Both the position numbers and the translations under genes were made by a program. Source: Desulforapulum autotrophicum HRM2 (GTDB lineage Bacteria > Desulfobacterota > Desulfobacteria > Desulfobacterales > Desulfobacteraceae). Taken from it: a DNA stretch of 64,000 nucleotides. The notes under the pieces were generated by a model that worked only from the letters and a program-made list of their open reading frames with translations, made no database searches and was not told the DNA's origin. Of the stretch, positions 61,956 to 64,000 are shown in pieces. Location: the NCBI RefSeq assembly GCF_000020365.1, contig NC_012108.1:2728001-2792000 (forward strand). The letters are read 5' to 3'. The first letter of the stretch is position 1. Each line of letters begins with the position of its first letter.

Positions 61956-63088
61956 TGCTTGCCCTTGAGCAGATAGCAAGCCATCTCGCCCAGGTCAGCC
62001 ACATAATATCCGCCGCGGGATTCGGTCAGAAACCCATGGTGTAACTGTTCAAACACATCCTGGGTAATCTGGATGCTTCCCGGCGGTGAGGAGGATTCCA
62101 TTGCCTGGGCAGCACTGATTGCCGGCCCCCAAAGATCGTACCCCAGCAAACTGGTCCCGATGACGCCGGCCACGGCAGGACCACAGGCAATGCCGATACG
62201 AAGGGAAAAGGGGCCAACCCCTTCATCGTTAAGGTCAAGCATTTGAGTCTGCATCTTCAGGGCCACATCCGCCATGGCATTTATAGAATCGGCATGGGGT
62301 AACGGAGCGCCACCAATGGCATAGTAGGTAACACCCATTGATTTGATCTTTTGCAATCCGGTTTGTGTGATAATGTCGTCAAAACGGCTGAACATCTGTC
62401 GAAGGATTTCAATCTGGCGGGTTGGCGTAAGTTCCGATGTTATCATCGCAAAATTGTCAATCTCGGCCACAAGGATGGTCACATTTTCAAAGTTGTCGGC
62501 AATCTGAATTTCTCCTTGTTTTAACCGCTCGACAATGGATTCGGGAAGCACCCGCAGCAACAGGTTATTTGAATCCTCCCAGGCCTTTCGAAGTTCTATG
62601 CCTGTGCGGCGCAATTCAATCTGGGTGACGACCTGGCGTGCCAGTATGCCCAGCAATTCAACCTGTTCCACCGTCAATTTTCGCGGTTTCTGATCAATCA
62701 CGCACAGCGTTCCCAGTTCGTTGCCCCTGGGCGTGATCAATGGTGCGCCTGCATAAAACCGGATGCGGGGATCCTTGAGTACCAGGGGATTGTCAAAAAA
62801 ACGGCTATCCAGGGTGGCGTCCGGAACAATCATGATGTCGGGTTCAAGAATGGCGTGGGCACAGAATGCCTGATCACGGGGTGTCTCCTCCACATTTAAA
62901 CCGATTTTGGATTTAAACCATTGCCGATCACTGTCCACCAGGGAAATAAGGCAGATGGGCACGCCGCAAATATGGGAAGCCAGTCGTGTGAGATCGTCAT
63001 AGGCTGATTCAGGAGCAGTATCGAGGATTTCACACCTTTTTAAATCTGCCAGCCGCTCTGCTTCATTTTGTGGTAAAATTGCTTTCAT
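61952..63088 (-). CDS. GAF-domain protein with degenerate nucleotide-cyclase domain
   Basis: A 378-residue soluble protein. GAF domain at about 10-160 ([43 protein letters not shown]). From residue 195 it follows class III adenylate cyclases, but the first metal Asp is Glu209 (LVAEIDNF), the second is Val253 (KSMGVTYY), and the Asn and Arg of the NxxxR motif read Ser325 and Ala329 ([13 protein letters not shown]). Lys249 and Asp318 remain. It is therefore unlikely to make cAMP and may act as a nucleotide-binding or partner-binding sensor. It is the first gene of the Mla-like operon, overlapping mlaE. Confidence 0.85.
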   Translation of the reverse strand: MKAILPQNEAERLADLKRCEILDTAPESAYDDLTRLASHICGVPICLISLVDSDRQWFKSKIGLNVEETPRDQAFCAHAILEPDIMIVPDATLDSRFFDNPLVLKDPRIRFYAGAPLITPRGNELGTLCVIDQKPRKLTVEQVELLGILARQVVTQIELRRTGIELRKAWEDSNNLLLRVLPESIVERLKQGEIQIADNFENVTILVAEIDNFAMITSELTPTRQIEILRQMFSRFDDIITQTGLQKIKSMGVTYYAIGGAPLPHADSINAMADVALKMQTQMLDLNDEGVGPFSLRIGIACGPAVAGVIGTSLLGYDLWGPAISAAQAMESSSPPGSIQITQDVFEQLHHGFLTESRGGYYVADLGEMACYLLKGKQ

Positions 63089-63189
63089 TTGATTATCCCA
63101 TTAAAAATATAAAAACTTCATTTTGTCAATTTTATCCAGGATATTGAGCATGTTGGCCAGAATTCAAACCTGTGAAAGAGGGCGGTTGA

Positions 63190-64000
63190 TTATCTGGAAC
63201 GTTTTTTCTTTTTTCTCAAAATAGACTTTAACCCTTCAACGGCAACCCGGTTTCCCTGAACCTCATTGGACAGGGCAAAGTTAACAGCATTTATGGCATC
63301 CAGGTTTCTTTTGTTTTTATCCTCAAATGGCTTTTGGTTGACCACTTCTTGAAAAATAGTGCTGAATTCTGTCAAACGCTCTCGCGTAAGCACTTTCTGG
63401 AAAACCACCTGGGGCTCTTCGGCATAACCGGCCTCATCAAGGCGTTTCAAGAGATAGGCAAGGGTTCGCACGGTTGGCTTGAAGCCAAAGGTCTGTTCCA
63501 TGAGAACGGGAAAGGCCGGTGGTAAAACCACCTGGATGGATTTATCCCTGGTCACACTCTTTTTTCTTGTTTTTCGTGTGGTCACCACCTGATGGGCCTC
63601 TGTCTGCCGGCACAAATGTTCTGCATGGAGAGAAGCCGCCTGAAGATAGGCACTCAGGTTCTGGAAACCCGTGTGGATGTGCTCGGGAAGTTTGACGCCG
63701 CTTCGGCTGAGGGAATACCGGTACTTATGGTCAATTTCACCCCAGGCCTCTTCAAGTATGGTGCGCAATTGGAATTCAATCTGCAGTTTTTTTAATTCAG
63801 CAGGTGCATCTGAAAGCTCTCCAAGTGTCACCTGAAAATGAATGGAAGAGTACCCGCTATATCTAAGAGAAAGCCCATCAGGAATGCTTTCACCGGGGTC
63901 CACGGGCAAAATAAATGATCGTTTGTGGTCTGGTTTTCGAAGAAATTTCAGCATTTTTTCTTCGACCAGCAGCTCAAGATAGGCTTTGATTTTATCAATA
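63190..64000 (-). CDS. RelA/SpoT-domain protein, 5' end outside window
   Basis: The frame is open to the right edge, so the N-terminus lies outside. The visible part has the second half of a (p)ppGpp synthetase domain: SGYSSIHFQVTLGEL and LQIEFQLRTILEEAWGEIDH followed by KYRYS, the EQxR-T-type nucleotide site and AWxEIDH motif. About 170 residues follow with a basic tail (RKKKKRSR) and no TGS or ACT domain, so it is a small or atypical synthetase. It lies upstream of the cyclase-like gene by about 100 bases on the same strand. Confidence 0.8.
   Translation of the reverse strand, partial: IDKIKAYLELLVEEKMLKFLRKPDHKRSFILPVDPGESIPDGLSLRYSGYSSIHFQVTLGELSDAPAELKKLQIEFQLRTILEEAWGEIDHKYRYSLSRSGVKLPEHIHTGFQNLSAYLQAASLHAEHLCRQTEAHQVVTTRKTRKKSVTRDKSIQVVLPPAFPVLMEQTFGFKPTVRTLAYLLKRLDEAGYAEEPQVVFQKVLTRERLTEFSTIFQEVVNQKPFEDKNKRNLDAINAVNFALSNEVQGNRVAVEGLKSILRKKKKRSR

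Overview
The window looks like chromosome from a marine, anaerobic deltaproteobacterium of the Desulfobacteraceae (sulfate-reducer) type. This is inference from gene content: phenylacetate-CoA ligase paired with an ACT-domain protein, a CooT-like nickel protein, UPF0280, an Mrp-type ATPase, DUF1638, a stand-alone molybdopterin oxidoreductase, a TRAP-type binding protein and many sensor kinases. Moderate GC and abundant repeats and decayed genes would suit a Desulfobacterium-like genome. No 16S rRNA gene or sulfate-reduction gene is present to prove it.

Region 1 (1-16.8 kb, almost all minus strand) is conserved housekeeping DNA: ACT protein, paaK, crotonase, amiC-like amidase, mutS, LapA-like protein, M23-like protein, CooT, phosphoesterase, UPF0280, dgt, mrp, two lipoproteins, rpoH, tRNA-Arg(UCU) and pspA. 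Many genes overlap or lie within about 15 bases of each other.

Region 2 (16.8-24.7 kb) is accessory. It has a group II intron remnant, a low-GC putative zinc metallopeptidase with a small upstream gene, a dispersed palindromic repeat, tag, and a redox-stress module: truncated peroxiredoxin, Crp/Fnr regulator, iron-sulfur flavoprotein, Rieske-like protein and TetR repressor. Four near-identical 16-base palindromes, three of them spaced exactly 51 bases apart, are probable operators of that TetR protein.

Region 3 (24.8-42.2 kb) holds a cold-shock gene, alpha-glucan phosphorylase, a Cache-PAS-PAS hybrid kinase, a decayed SLC13-type permease, an unrecognised 96-residue protein, a MITE-like palindrome, a dicarboxylate symporter, a TRAP binding protein convergent with a two-component system whose kinase carries an ABC-type binding-protein sensor domain, a sodium:solute symporter and a PI-PLC-domain protein.

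Region 4 (42.3-48.2 kb) is a four-gene minus-strand operon, sps-spp-fruK-ams, for synthesis and turnover of sucrose, probably as a compatible solute. It is followed at 48.2-49.1 kb by a non-coding island of nested perfect palindromes and repeat units.

Region 5 (49.1-57.6 kb) has an ArsR/BigR-like regulator with two YeeE/YedE sulfur-transport proteins, a cluster of decayed genes (SDR, HxlR, flavoprotein and TonB-receptor fragments), a MarR-regulated molybdopterin oxidoreductase and a secreted subtilase with an STN-like N-terminal domain.

Region 6 (57.6-64 kb) is an Mla/Mce-type lipid-transport operon whose ATPase and co-encoded nucleotide-cyclase homologue have both lost their catalytic motifs, followed by the edge-truncated end of a RelA/SpoT-domain gene. 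The strongest candidates for something undescribed are this pseudo-enzyme Mce operon, the repeat family and palindrome island, and the TetR operator array.
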